NCBI GenBank assembly: GCA_036843405.1
Contig: DAITSJ010000003.1
Location: forward strand, 169,929 to 233,928
Length of the DNA: 64,000 nt
From: DGNJ01 sp002388905
Lineage (GTDB): Bacteria > Pseudomonadota > Gammaproteobacteria > Pseudomonadales > Porticoccaceae
Reading direction: 5' to 3'
Shown here one piece after another: positions 10,224 through 19,084 of the stretch (its first letter is position 1; each line of letters begins with the position of its first letter). The notes under the pieces are model-generated. The model was not told the DNA's origin, did no database searches, and saw only the letters and a list, made by a program, of their open reading frames with translations. A program made the translations under genes and the position numbers.

Positions 10224-11704
10224 ACGGCGAAACCGGCAACAGCCTAGCCACGGTGCTGGTCATTGGTGGCAGCGACAGCGCCGGGATGGCGGGTATCCAG
10301 ATGGACCTGTCGGTGATCCGGGCCCTGGGTGGCCATGGTGCCAGTGTGATCACGGCAACCACTGCCCAGAATAGCGGCGAGTTTATTTCAATCAATCCGG
10401 TCCCCGCCGCTACCATGGCGGACCAACTGGCAGCATGCCGGACGCTGGCCCCCCGGGTCGTGAAGATCGGCCTGCTGGCCGGCGTCGAACAGGTTCGCCT
10501 GTGTGCGGACCTCCTGCGGGAAACCGGCCTGCCGGCGGTTCTCGATCCGGTCCTGGCCAGTTCCACCGGCGCCGCCTTCGCCGACCGGGAAACCCGGGTG
10601 GCCATGCGCTTGGAATTGATGCCGCTCTGTACCCTGGTGACGCCCAATCGCCGGGAACTGGAGCAACTGACGGCACTCGCCCTCGACGAACCCGCCGATG
10701 TCGAGGCTGCCGCCCGGGCCCTTCAGCGTGCCGGTGTCCCGGCCCTGCTGGTCAAGGGGGGGCACTGGCCAGGGCCACAGAGCGCGGATTACGCCCTGCT
10801 TCCCCAACAGCGCTTCTGGTTGCGCAACAAGCGACTCGATACCGCCCACGCCCGCGGCACTGGCTGCGCCCTGGCATCCGCCGTTGCCGCGGCCCTGGCC
10901 ATGGGGCATCGCCTGGACGACGCCCTGGTTATCGGCAAAATGACGGTCAACCAGGGCTTGCGCCAGGGTTACGGCATCGCTGGTCAGCCCGGCCCCCTGC
11001 GCATTACCGGATTCCCCGAGGCACCGGAGGATCTGCCGGAACTGACCGGCGATCCCGTCGCCCCGGTACGACCTGCTTTCCCCGATTGCGGTCCACAACC
11101 CCTGGGCCTCTACCCGGTGGTGGATCGGGCGGAATGGCTGGCGCGCTTGTTACCACAGGGAATCACCACCATCCAGTTGCGCATCAAGGATCTGGAAGGC
11201 GCCGCGTTGGCGGCGGAAGTGGAACGCGGCATCGAGCTGGCGCGCCGCCACGGGGCGCGTCTCTTCGTCAACGACCACTGGCGCCTGGCCATTGAAAAGG
11301 GAGCCTACGGCGTCCACCTGGGCCACGGTGACCTGGACAGCGCGGACATCGATGCGATCCACCGGGCCGGACTGAGGCTGGGCATCAGCACCCACTGCCA
11401 TCGCGAGGTCGCCAGGGCCCATGCCTGCCGACCCTCCTATATGGCCTGTGGGCCGGTGTTCGCGACCACCACCAAGGTCATGCCCTGGACGCCCCATGGT
11501 GTCGGAGGACTCGGCTACTGGCGTCGCGCCCTGGCCGACTATCCCCTGGTGGCCATCGGCGGTATCAACCGCGAGCGCCTGCTCCCGGTGGCCGCCACCG
11601 GCGCGTCCGGCATCGCCATGATCACGGCCATCACCGAAGCGGCGGATCCCGAATCCATGACCCGAACCTTTGGCATCATTCTGGGGAGAGCGGCTGATGG
11701 CTGA
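10220..11704 (+). CDS. thiDE: Bifunctional HMP(-P) kinase / thiamine-phosphate synthase (ThiDE fusion)
   Basis: 494 aa with two domains. Residues about 10-265 are ThiD (ribokinase fold): [17 protein letters not shown] at the start, VKGGHW, and the anion-hole sequence [11 protein letters not shown]; it phosphorylates HMP-P to HMP-PP. Residues about 300-490 are ThiE, a TIM barrel: [39 protein letters not shown] and VAIGGI; it joins HMP-PP with thiazole phosphate. ThiD-ThiE fusions are known in other bacteria. Start overlaps the thiG stop. A separate thiE is not seen, so this is probably the main enzyme for both steps. Confidence 0.95.
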   Translation: MNGETGNSLATVLVIGGSDSAGMAGIQMDLSVIRALGGHGASVITATTAQNSGEFISINPVPAATMADQLAACRTLAPRVVKIGLLAGVEQVRLCADLLRETGLPAVLDPVLASSTGAAFADRETRVAMRLELMPLCTLVTPNRRELEQLTALALDEPADVEAAARALQRAGVPALLVKGGHWPGPQSADYALLPQQRFWLRNKRLDTAHARGTGCALASAVAAALAMGHRLDDALVIGKMTVNQGLRQGYGIAGQPGPLRITGFPEAPEDLPELTGDPVAPVRPAFPDCGPQPLGLYPVVDRAEWLARLLPQGITTIQLRIKDLEGAALAAEVERGIELARRHGARLFVNDHWRLAIEKGAYGVHLGHGDLDSADIDAIHRAGLRLGISTHCHREVARAHACRPSYMACGPVFATTTKVMPWTPHGVGGLGYWRRALADYPLVAIGGINRERLLPVAATGASGIAMITAITEAADPESMTRTFGIILGRAADG

Positions 11705-12812
11705 CATCCTTTTCACCGAAAGGGAGCGGCAACGCTATGCCCGACAGTTGCAATTACCCGAAGTAGGCGACCGGGGACAGGCCCGGCTCAGGGAGGCCAG
11801 GATCCTGGTGGTGGGCGCCGGCGGGCTCGGTTGCCCCGCGGCCCTTTACCTCGCTGCCGCCGGCGTCGGTACCCTGACCCTGGTGGACGGCGACCGGGTG
11901 GAACTGTCCAACCTGCAGCGCCAGGTTCTCTTTGGCGACGATCAGGTGGGCAGGGGCAAGGCAGGGAGCGCGGCGCGGCGACTTCGGGACACCAACGGCG
12001 ATATTTCGGTGACCGCCGTGGAGGAGTATCTCGGGGCCGACAACGCCGGCCGGTTGATCGCGGAGAGCGATCTGGTCCTTGACTGCACGGACAATTTCGC
12101 CACCCGCTACCTGATCAACGATTTCTGCCTGCACCACCGTAAACCCTGGCTTTTCGCCGGGGTAAACCGCTTCGAGGGCAGCATGGCGCTTTTCACTCCG
12201 GATACCGCCTGTTTTCGCTGCCTCTATCCCGACGCTCCGGAAGCCGGTGCCTCGTGCAGCGAGGCGGGGGTCATGGGCATGGTGCCAGGCCTGCTGGGGC
12301 TGCACCAGGCGGGGGAAGCCCTCAAATACCTGCTGGGGCTGACTGTCGCGGCCCGCGAAACGCTGGTGCTGTTTGATACCCTGACCCTTTGCCAGCGTCG
12401 CCTGGCACTGAGGCCGGATTCCGGGTGTATCTGCCGCGAACCAATGGAGGACCCGGAATCAACCCGCCAGATACCGCCCGGCGCACAGGGTCGCAATCCC
12501 GTTTCGGAACCTTCCCTCGACTGGAGCACTTGGGAGGCGCTTGCGCAACAAGGCGATGTCCTGCTCGTGGATGTTCGCACGGCGGCGGAGCATGGGGAGT
12601 TCAACGTGGGTGGCCTGAACGTGCCGGCCACAGAAGCCGAAAGCCGCGTCCCGCCGCTGGCGGCAGGTCGCATCGTCGGCCTGTACTGCCAGACTGGCAG
12701 GCGCTCGGGCGGGGTGGCAAGGCGATTGAACGATATGGGCCTCGAGGCATACAGCCTGGTCGGCGGTATTGACGGCAGGGCAGCGGGTTGCCGGCGAAAT
12801 CTGGCGCGGTAA
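11697..12812 (+). CDS. thiF: ThiS adenylyltransferase ThiF fused to a rhodanese domain
   Basis: 371 aa. Residues 1-250 are an E1-like/ThiF-MoeB adenylyltransferase: GAGGLG at 40-45, DLVLDCTDNFATRY, zinc cysteines Cys172/Cys175 and Cys244/Cys246, and Cys187 at the place of the E. coli ThiF sulfur-bonded cysteine. Residues about 275-365 form a rhodanese domain with active Cys331 in CQTGRRS. The enzyme would adenylate the ThiS C-terminus and also deliver the sulfur. The start overlaps thiDE by eight bases; it is the last gene of the operon. MoeB/MoaD service is an alternative role, but the operon position makes ThiF the better call. Confidence 0.88.
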   Translation: MADILFTERERQRYARQLQLPEVGDRGQARLREARILVVGAGGLGCPAALYLAAAGVGTLTLVDGDRVELSNLQRQVLFGDDQVGRGKAGSAARRLRDTNGDISVTAVEEYLGADNAGRLIAESDLVLDCTDNFATRYLINDFCLHHRKPWLFAGVNRFEGSMALFTPDTACFRCLYPDAPEAGASCSEAGVMGMVPGLLGLHQAGEALKYLLGLTVAARETLVLFDTLTLCQRRLALRPDSGCICREPMEDPESTRQIPPGAQGRNPVSEPSLDWSTWEALAQQGDVLLVDVRTAAEHGEFNVGGLNVPATEAESRVPPLAAGRIVGLYCQTGRRSGGVARRLNDMGLEAYSLVGGIDGRAAGCRRNLAR

Positions 12813-12872
12813 ACGGACTGTGGTCAGGGGCGGGGCAGGGCTGCCGGTCACTGCCGGCGATGGGGCACGCAA

Positions 12873-13955
12873 TCAGGTCGCCATGTGGACGAGACTGACG
12901 GCATAGAGCAGGAGTATCAGGACGCTCTCCAGGCCGATATTGGCAATACCATGGCGCTCCCGGTGGAGCAGGCCCATAAGCAGGATTCCGGTCATCAGGA
13001 GACTGATCGCCAGCCAGTAGAGTTCGTTGGCCGTGATGGCGGCATAAATGGAGCCGTCCCTGTAGGCGATATCGGACATGGCGATAAACAGGGTATCGAA
13101 ACCGTTGCCGCCGATGATGTCGCCCACCGCCAGGGTCAGGGATTTCATGCGCACGGCGGTCACGGCGATCACCAGTTCGGGAAGGGAAGTGGAGACAGCG
13201 GTGAAGACACCGCCCACCAGGCCTTCGGACAATTCCGTCTCGGCGGCGATGACGATGGCCGCCTGGGTGAGCAACCAGCCGGCAACCGCGACGACTGCGG
13301 CGCAGAGCAGGAAAGAAAACCAGGGTCTTCGGGAATCCTTTCGGCGCCCGGCCGGGGAGGACTTATGTTCCGAACGTGTCTCGGAAGTACGCCGTGGAAT
13401 CCACATGGGCATGGCGTGAGTCCTGGCCAGCAGGCGGATACCGAAGGCATAGGCCGCGACCAGCACCAGTGACAGGGGATGTATGCCCAGGAAGGAGGGC
13501 TCGGGAACGGCGAAGGCCACCAGCGGGATGGCCAGCAGCATGATCAGGAAGGCGCACATCATCAGGTTTTCCGCCGAGGCGGCCGCATGCTCCAGGTTGG
13601 CACGGCGGTAGACACTGTCGGCGATTGCCAGGAAAGCGGTCTGGGCGGCGATTCCGCCCAGGGCGTTGCTCACCGCCATTTCGGGGTGTCCCTCGACGGC
13701 GGCGGTGACAGTAGTGACGATACCGGACAGCGATGTGGCGCCGCCGATGAAAAATGCCCCCATCATCGCCTCTCCGAGGCCGGTGGTATGCGCCAGTTCC
13801 CTGGCCAGGTGCGTCATTCTGACGCCGAACACGCCGATTAAAAACGCACCCAGCAGAAAGAAGGCGATACTGACTGTCAGGGAACTGCTCATAAGCGCCA
13901 CGGTGTTTTTTGCCTTTCCACGCCTCGTATCTCCTATTCTGTCCCGAACGTTCAA
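12873..13955 (-). CDS. Sodium/calcium exchanger (CaCA) family protein
   Basis: A 360-aa membrane protein with two inverted alpha-repeats, the mark of cation/Ca2+ exchangers. Repeat 1 is GEAMMGAFFIGGATSLSGIV with SNALGGIAAQT; repeat 2 is GGVFTAVSTSLPELVIAV with GDIIGGNGFDTLF. A charged cytoplasmic loop rich in Arg, Lys and Ser separates the halves (around residues 195-215). Repeat 1 lacks the PE acidic residue found in repeat 2 (TSLPEL versus TSLSGI), so the ion stoichiometry may differ. A later start at an internal Met (MSSSLTV) is possible. Convergent with thiF. Confidence 0.85.
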   Translation of the reverse strand: MNVRDRIGDTRRGKAKNTVALMSSSLTVSIAFFLLGAFLIGVFGVRMTHLARELAHTTGLGEAMMGAFFIGGATSLSGIVTTVTAAVEGHPEMAVSNALGGIAAQTAFLAIADSVYRRANLEHAAASAENLMMCAFLIMLLAIPLVAFAVPEPSFLGIHPLSLVLVAAYAFGIRLLARTHAMPMWIPRRTSETRSEHKSSPAGRRKDSRRPWFSFLLCAAVVAVAGWLLTQAAIVIAAETELSEGLVGGVFTAVSTSLPELVIAVTAVRMKSLTLAVGDIIGGNGFDTLFIAMSDIAYRDGSIYAAITANELYWLAISLLMTGILLMGLLHRERHGIANIGLESVLILLLYAVSLVHMAT

Positions 13956-14114
13956 TGTCGTATATTTCGGAGCTAAAAGTCATTGATTCGGACCATGATT
14001 TCCGACACCCTCAACAGTAGCACGGTGTTGCCGGTTCCGGCGTCAGGGTAACAAGGGGAGATCCATGCCAGCGCAAGCGCGTCCGATTGTCGATACCGGG
14101 GGAGGCGGGCTGCC

Positions 14115-15425
14115 ATGAAACGGCACCGGGCGATAATCCTCACCTGGCTGGTGGGCCTTTTCCCGGCACTCGCGGCGGTCATCGCCGTGCCCTGGGACCA
14201 GGTTGCCGGTGTTCCCGCGGCGCTGAATTTCCTGGGCCGCCTCACGGGTATCGGCGGCCTGGGACTGATGCTTGCTGCGGCAGCCCTCAGTTGCCGGGTG
14301 CCCGGGTTCGACAAACCGTTCGGCGGGCTCACCAAACTCTGGCAGCTCCACCACTGGCTGGGGGCGGCCGCCTTTTTCCTGCTGCTCGCCCATCCGCTGT
14401 TACTTTCCCTTGGCAACGCCCACCTTTCACTGGATGCGGCGGTGGCCACCTTGCTGCCGCCGCTGGCCTCCGGGGCAGTCTGGCTCGGCTGGCTCGCCCT
14501 GCTCCTGACTATGGGCTTTATGGCCAGCAGCTTTTCGTTTTTCGGCAAACCGCGCTATCAGCGCTGGAAATGGCTGCACCGCTCCAGCGGGCTGGCGATC
14601 ATGCTTGCCCTGGCCCACACGTTTTACCTGGGGCGTACCATTGCCGCGCCGTGGAGTACGCTCATCTGGTATGCCCTGGCGGGACTGGCGGTTGCCTCCC
14701 TCGGCTATCGTTTCGCCTTCTCGAGATTCTGGGGCCGACGGCGCTATCGGGTCCAGGCGATTATGGAGCCCGCCACGGATGCCGTGGAACTGGCGCTTAA
14801 GCCGCTGGACCGTCCCCTCCATTACAGTCCCGGGCAGTTCGTTTACCTGACACCACTGGATCGGGCGCTGGCTGCCGGTTACGGCGAGGAACATCCCTAT
14901 ACGCTCTCCTCGGCGCCGGAGGAGCCCGTGCTGCGCATCGCCGTCAAGAGCCTGGGCGACGCCAGCCGTGCCCTCCAGCATATCGCAGTGGGCAGCCAGG
15001 TGAGTGTGGAGGGGCCCTACGGTAATTTTTTCCCGGAAACCGAAGAGGCCGGTACCACTGAACTCTGGATTGCCGGGGGAATCGGCATTACCCCGTTTCT
15101 GGGCCGGCTCCGCCATCTGTCGAATCGGGACGAGCCGGTGAATATTCACCTGGTCTACTGCGTCCAGGATCGCTCTCGCGCACTGTTTATCGAGGAACTG
15201 GAAGAGCTGGCGCAAAACATCAGGGGATTCAAACTGTCCATGCACTATTTTTACCGGGAGGGGCCTCTTACCGGTGACTTTCTGCGTCAGTGCTGCCCGG
15301 ACCTTGCCGAAAGGCAGGCCTATATCTGCGGTCCCATTCCGCTGCTGGCGCTGGCTCGCCGGGATTTGCTGGCCGCCGGGCTGCCGGGGCACGCCATCAC
15401 CACGGAGGAATTCGAACTGCCATGA
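14115..15425 (+). CDS. Ferric-reductase/NADPH-oxidase-like flavocytochrome b
   Basis: 436 aa. Residues 1-200 form about six membrane helices of a ferric-reductase domain. Two His pairs, His80/His93 and His155/His168, each 13 residues apart, are placed to bind two stacked b-haems. Residues 205-436 are a ferredoxin-NADP reductase module: FAD motif HPYTLSSAP (260-268), NAD(P) motif GGIGITPF, and YICGPIPL. This is the architecture of transmembrane ferric reductases and of prokaryotic NADPH oxidases, which move electrons across the membrane from NAD(P)H to iron or O2. A cytochrome b5-like gene follows after 28 bp. The acceptor cannot be told from sequence. Confidence 0.85.
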   Translation: MKRHRAIILTWLVGLFPALAAVIAVPWDQVAGVPAALNFLGRLTGIGGLGLMLAAAALSCRVPGFDKPFGGLTKLWQLHHWLGAAAFFLLLAHPLLLSLGNAHLSLDAAVATLLPPLASGAVWLGWLALLLTMGFMASSFSFFGKPRYQRWKWLHRSSGLAIMLALAHTFYLGRTIAAPWSTLIWYALAGLAVASLGYRFAFSRFWGRRRYRVQAIMEPATDAVELALKPLDRPLHYSPGQFVYLTPLDRALAAGYGEEHPYTLSSAPEEPVLRIAVKSLGDASRALQHIAVGSQVSVEGPYGNFFPETEEAGTTELWIAGGIGITPFLGRLRHLSNRDEPVNIHLVYCVQDRSRALFIEELEELAQNIRGFKLSMHYFYREGPLTGDFLRQCCPDLAERQAYICGPIPLLALARRDLLAAGLPGHAITTEEFELP

Positions 15426-15453
15426 GGAGACCGGCAATCAACTGGAATACACC

Positions 15454-15822
15454 ATGAAAAAATTCCTCTTCGCCGCCTTTGTCGCTTTCTGGAGCGCGGT
15501 TGTCGTCCTGGTGGTTCTGGATGCGCTGGTGCCTGCGCGCGAGGTGAAAGGGGCCCGGGAAACCCGGGAGCCGATTTCCGAGGCGGTGGTAAAACGTCAC
15601 GACAACAGGGAGGATTGCTGGCTGATTATCGAGGGCGCGGTCTACGATATCACCGGCTATATTCCCGAGCACCCGGCGCCGGATTTCGTGCTCACATCCT
15701 GGTGTGGCATGGATGCCACCGAGGGTATGCGCACCAAGGGGTATGGTCGGAACCACAGCGACGCCGCCTGGGCCAAGCTCGAGGAATACCGGATCGGCGA
15801 GCTCGAGGGGGCAGGGGGTTAA
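15454..15822 (+). CDS. Membrane-anchored cytochrome b5-like protein
   Basis: 122 aa with an N-terminal membrane segment or uncleaved signal (residues 3-27). Residues 38-115 are a cytochrome b5 haem-binding domain: VVKRHDNREDCWLIIEGAVYDIT, then EHPAPDF where the classical HPGG is altered but the first haem ligand (His73) remains, and NHSDAAW with the second ligand (His101). Two extra cysteines, Cys55 and Cys84, are present. It probably faces the periplasm and takes electrons from the flavocytochrome encoded just upstream; this is inferred from gene order. Confidence 0.85.
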   Translation: MKKFLFAAFVAFWSAVVVLVVLDALVPAREVKGARETREPISEAVVKRHDNREDCWLIIEGAVYDITGYIPEHPAPDFVLTSWCGMDATEGMRTKGYGRNHSDAAWAKLEEYRIGELEGAGG

Positions 15823-15825
15823 CTT

Positions 15826-16530
15826 CTAAACGCTGTCGAGCAGCCTGTCTTTGGCCGCGTTGATTTTGGCCGCCAGGTAATCGCTCCCGCCCCGGTCCGG
15901 GTGCAGTTTTTGTATCAGGCGCTTGTGGGCCTTGATGATTTCGTCCCGGTCGACACCGGGTTCCAGCCCCAGTATCTGCCAGGCTTCCTCCCGACTCAGA
16001 TCGCCGACCGCCTGTCCGCCGTTGTCGACACCTTCGCTGCCGGCGCCGGCCAGCCCCCGGCGAACCATATAGGCGCGCAGCAGCAGGGCCGATTGTCTGT
16101 CCTGTCCTTCCCTGAAATAGCGGAGTTGTTCCTGCAGCGCCTCTTCCGGCAAATCCTCCAGGTTCCTGTCGGCATGGGGGCCCTGAAAGATCTGGCCGCG
16201 CATTTTGCCGTTGGCGATATCCAGCACGACTTCGAGACCGGCGGTGCGGATACGGGAAGGGCCGGCTTTCTTCTGCCAGAAACGGAGCATGGGCAGGGCA
16301 TGGAGCCCGATCCGGAACAGCCCCCGGAGCGCGGGCAGGGCCGCGGCGATGGCCGCTCCAACCCAGTGCATGCGGCCGGTGGCCACCAGCAGCAGGGCAA
16401 TGGCGATGAGGACCATCGAACCCCATGTCCAGATCAGTCTCTTGCGCTCTGCCGGCGGACGACTGCGGATATACTGCCAGGCATACCAGCCCGCGCCGAT
16501 TGCCACTAACAGCAGGATCAGGCGAGGCAT
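15826..16530 (-). CDS. Membrane-anchored J-domain protein
   Basis: 234 aa. Two hydrophobic segments lie near the N-terminus (residues 3-20 and 33-52) and a third weaker one about 57-80. A J domain occupies the C-terminus (about 178-234), with the HPD motif at residues 210-212 in IQKLHPDRGGSDYLAAKIN. It should stimulate DnaK at the membrane. The arrangement, anchor first and J domain last, resembles mitochondrial Pam18/Tim14 and is different from DjlA. It is convergent with the cytochrome b5-like gene and lies 3 bp downstream of trhP. Confidence 0.85.
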   Translation of the reverse strand: MPRLILLLVAIGAGWYAWQYIRSRPPAERKRLIWTWGSMVLIAIALLLVATGRMHWVGAAIAAALPALRGLFRIGLHALPMLRFWQKKAGPSRIRTAGLEVVLDIANGKMRGQIFQGPHADRNLEDLPEEALQEQLRYFREGQDRQSALLLRAYMVRRGLAGAGSEGVDNGGQAVGDLSREEAWQILGLEPGVDRDEIIKAHKRLIQKLHPDRGGSDYLAAKINAAKDRLLDSV

Positions 16531-16533
16531 GGA

Positions 16534-17916
16534 TCAGCCCATATGCCGCATGAGCATGGCATAGCTGCCGTCGCCGTTATCCAGCGCCACCGGCAGGGGG
16601 ATTCTCACCACGTGTCCCGATCCGGGCGCGGCATCGACGCTGACCCCGTCCCGGTTCTCGATGGTATCCAGGGCAAAAGGCGTATTGCCCCGGGGGGTGA
16701 TCAGCTCCAGAGTGTCGCCCTTCTGGAAGCGGTTTTTGACCTCGATGGTCGCCCAGCCCCGGTCGCCGTCGATTTCCCGGATCTCGCCCACGAACTGCTG
16801 GTTGGGGTTACTGGATACGCCGTGCTCGTAATTCTGGTAGGCCTCGGGCACGTGGCGTCGGTAGAAGCCTTCCGTGTAGCCCCGGTTGGCCAGGTGATCG
16901 AGTTGGGCCATCAGGTCCATGTCGAAGTCGCCGCCGGCGGCGGCCTGGTCGATGGCGCGCCGGTAGACCTGGGCGGTGCGGGCCACGTAGTAATGAGACT
17001 TGGTGCGGCCCTCGATCTTCAGGGAGCGGATGCCCATCTGCACCAGCCTGGGCACATGCTGGACGGCGCGAAGGTCCCTGGAGTTCATAATGTAGGTGCC
17101 ATGCTCGTCCTCGAAGGCGGGCATGTACTCGCCCGGACGCCCCTGTTCCTGAAGCAGAAAAACCGGCGTATCGTCGCGAACACCCTCGTCCAGGCTGCCT
17201 TCCATGCGCGGCTGTGCTTCCGGGTCCCAGGTCCGGGTGGCGATCCGGTTGGTCAGCGCGGGGTCCACCGGCACCACGTCACCGGTCTCGGTTTGCCGGG
17301 CTTCGTGGGCCGTGTATTTCCAGCGACAGGCATTGGTGCAGGCTCCCTGATTGGAATCCCGGTGGTTCATGTAGCCGGAAAGCAGGCAGCGCCCGGAGTA
17401 GGCGATGCAGAGGGCGCCGTGGACGAATACCTCCAGTTCCATATCGGGGCACTCCTCGCGGATTTCGCCAATTTCCTCCAGGGACAGTTCCCGGGACAGG
17501 ATGATCCGGCTCACGCCCTGCCTGCCCCAGAACTTCACCGAGGCGAAATTGACCGCATTGGCCTGGACGGAAAGGTGAACGGGCACCTCCGGCCACTTTT
17601 CCCGCACCAGCATGATCAGCCCCGGGTCCGACATGATCAGGGCATCGGGGCCCATGTCGATCACCGGCTCCATGTCGCGCAGATAGGTCCGGACTTTGTC
17701 ATTGTGGGGCGAGATATTGCTGGCGATATAGAATTTTTTACCCTGGCCATGGGCCTCGGCAACGGCATCGGCCATACGATCGAGATGATTGAACTCGTTA
17801 TTGCGCACCCGCAGGCTGTAGCGGGGCTGGCCGGCATAGACGGCATCTGCGCCATAGGCAAAGGCGTAGCGCATACTCTTGGCAGTGCCGGCGGGAGAAA
17901 GGAGTTCCGGTTTCAT
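16534..17916 (-). CDS. trhP: tRNA hydroxylation protein P, peptidase U32 family (YegQ)
   Basis: 460 aa, close to E. coli TrhP (about 453). The family makes 5-hydroxyuridine at position 34 of tRNA using prephenate and an iron-sulfur protein. Visible U32 landmarks are LLSPAGTAKSMRYAFAYGADAVYAG at the N-terminus, EVFVHGALCIAYSGRCLLS, and SNQGACTNACRWKY with conserved cysteines, followed by IKSLKIEGRTKS-like sequence (SLKIEGRTKSHYYVARTAQVYR). The ATG at 17916 was chosen; the frame continues upstream to 19059 but overlaps a real plus-strand gene there. Confidence 0.92.
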   Translation of the reverse strand: MKPELLSPAGTAKSMRYAFAYGADAVYAGQPRYSLRVRNNEFNHLDRMADAVAEAHGQGKKFYIASNISPHNDKVRTYLRDMEPVIDMGPDALIMSDPGLIMLVREKWPEVPVHLSVQANAVNFASVKFWGRQGVSRIILSRELSLEEIGEIREECPDMELEVFVHGALCIAYSGRCLLSGYMNHRDSNQGACTNACRWKYTAHEARQTETGDVVPVDPALTNRIATRTWDPEAQPRMEGSLDEGVRDDTPVFLLQEQGRPGEYMPAFEDEHGTYIMNSRDLRAVQHVPRLVQMGIRSLKIEGRTKSHYYVARTAQVYRRAIDQAAAGGDFDMDLMAQLDHLANRGYTEGFYRRHVPEAYQNYEHGVSSNPNQQFVGEIREIDGDRGWATIEVKNRFQKGDTLELITPRGNTPFALDTIENRDGVSVDAAPGSGHVVRIPLPVALDNGDGSYAMLMRHMG

Positions 17917-18222
17917 GGCGGCCTCGCGATTGCTCGGGATGTGATGGCGGAGAGGCCGGCATTCTACCCTTTTTAACGTCGGTTTGCAGGGCGCAGGGAC
18001 GGTCATCCCAGGCGGCCATCGTTTTCCGGTGGCGGGACCCGGTTGCGTCCCGGACGCGTCATTCTGTCGGTAAACAATAAGCCATGGGGATGGATTTATC
18101 GGGTGGCGGTCATTATCCTGTTCGCGGTCAGAAAGCTGTCTGCGTCGCGGCCCCAGGGTCCCGGCAATTCCATAAACAAAGATCGCGTCACCAGCGGCGC
18201 GGATCGAGGGAAGGAGAATTCC
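17917..18222 (+). other. Intergenic region between trhP and the dehydrogenase gene
   Basis: About 306 bp between divergent genes. It must hold both promoters, but I see no clear -35/-10 pair, operator or RNA structure. AAGGAG at about 18211-18216 is the ribosome-binding site of the dehydrogenase. The plus frame is open from 18043 into the gene, but that part lacks family similarity. Confidence 0.5.
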
Positions 18223-19050
18223 ATGAAAGTTGGTTTTATCGGATTGGGTAGCATGGGCTACGGTCAGGCCATGCTGCTGGCAAAAAGCGAGCACGAGCTG
18301 ACTGTATTCGATGTCGCGGCCAAGGCCATGGCGCCTTTCGAGGGCAAGGCAACCCTCGCCGGCGAACTGGCCGGGACGGGCCGGGATGCCGACGTCGTCG
18401 GTGTCTGCGTGCGCGACGACCAGCAGGTGAATGAATGTGCCGACGCACTGATTCCGGTCATGCCCGCCGATTCGGTCCTGCTGATCCACAGTACCGTCAA
18501 GCCGGCCACCATGGAGTCCCTGGCCGCCCGTGCATCGGAGCGGAAGATCAACGTGCTCGATGCGGCTGTGACCCGGACGGTGATGGCCCAGGACGCGCCT
18601 TTTGTCTTCTGCATGACCGGCGGCGACGATGCAGTGGCGGAACGCGTGCAACCGGTTCTGGATACCTACTCCACGGATACCATTCACGTGGGACCCCTGG
18701 GTTCCGGCATGGCAATGAAAATTTCCAACAACCTGGTTTCCTGGAGCCAGATCATGATTGGCCTTGAAGCCTTTCAGATGGCCGAAGCGGCCGGCGTACC
18801 CACCGAAAAACTGCTCAAGGTCATGAAAAAGAACGGCGTATTGACCCCACCCATGGAGGGCTTTATCAAGCTCCGTGCCGCTGGCGGGGATCCGGACACC
18901 AGTGAGCTTATCAGGAGCCAGTCGGGCATTGGCGAGAAGGACCTGAGTCTTGCCGAGGCCCTGGGTGCTGAGGCCGGAGCGTCGACACCCATCGGGACTC
19001 ACATCCGCGGCCTGGTCCGGGATACCATCAACGGGCTGGCCAAAGCCTAG
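18223..19050 (+). CDS. NAD(P)-dependent beta-hydroxyacid dehydrogenase (3-hydroxyisobutyrate dehydrogenase family)
   Basis: 275 aa, slightly short of the usual 290. The N-terminal Rossmann motif is VGFIGLGSMGYGQA, the substrate-site segment is DAAVTRTVMAQDAP where most relatives have DAPVSGG, and the catalytic lysine is Lys166 in GSGMAMKISNN. The family reduces or oxidises 3-hydroxyisobutyrate, tartronate semialdehyde, succinic semialdehyde or glyoxylate. The altered DAPVSGG block means the substrate cannot be named. A good AAGGAG precedes the ATG. Convergent with the RND pump. Confidence 0.85.
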   Translation: MKVGFIGLGSMGYGQAMLLAKSEHELTVFDVAAKAMAPFEGKATLAGELAGTGRDADVVGVCVRDDQQVNECADALIPVMPADSVLLIHSTVKPATMESLAARASERKINVLDAAVTRTVMAQDAPFVFCMTGGDDAVAERVQPVLDTYSTDTIHVGPLGSGMAMKISNNLVSWSQIMIGLEAFQMAEAAGVPTEKLLKVMKKNGVLTPPMEGFIKLRAAGGDPDTSELIRSQSGIGEKDLSLAEALGAEAGASTPIGTHIRGLVRDTINGLAKA

Positions 19051-19084
19051 CGACGACAAGGCCGCCGCTGGCCTGCCGCCGGTC

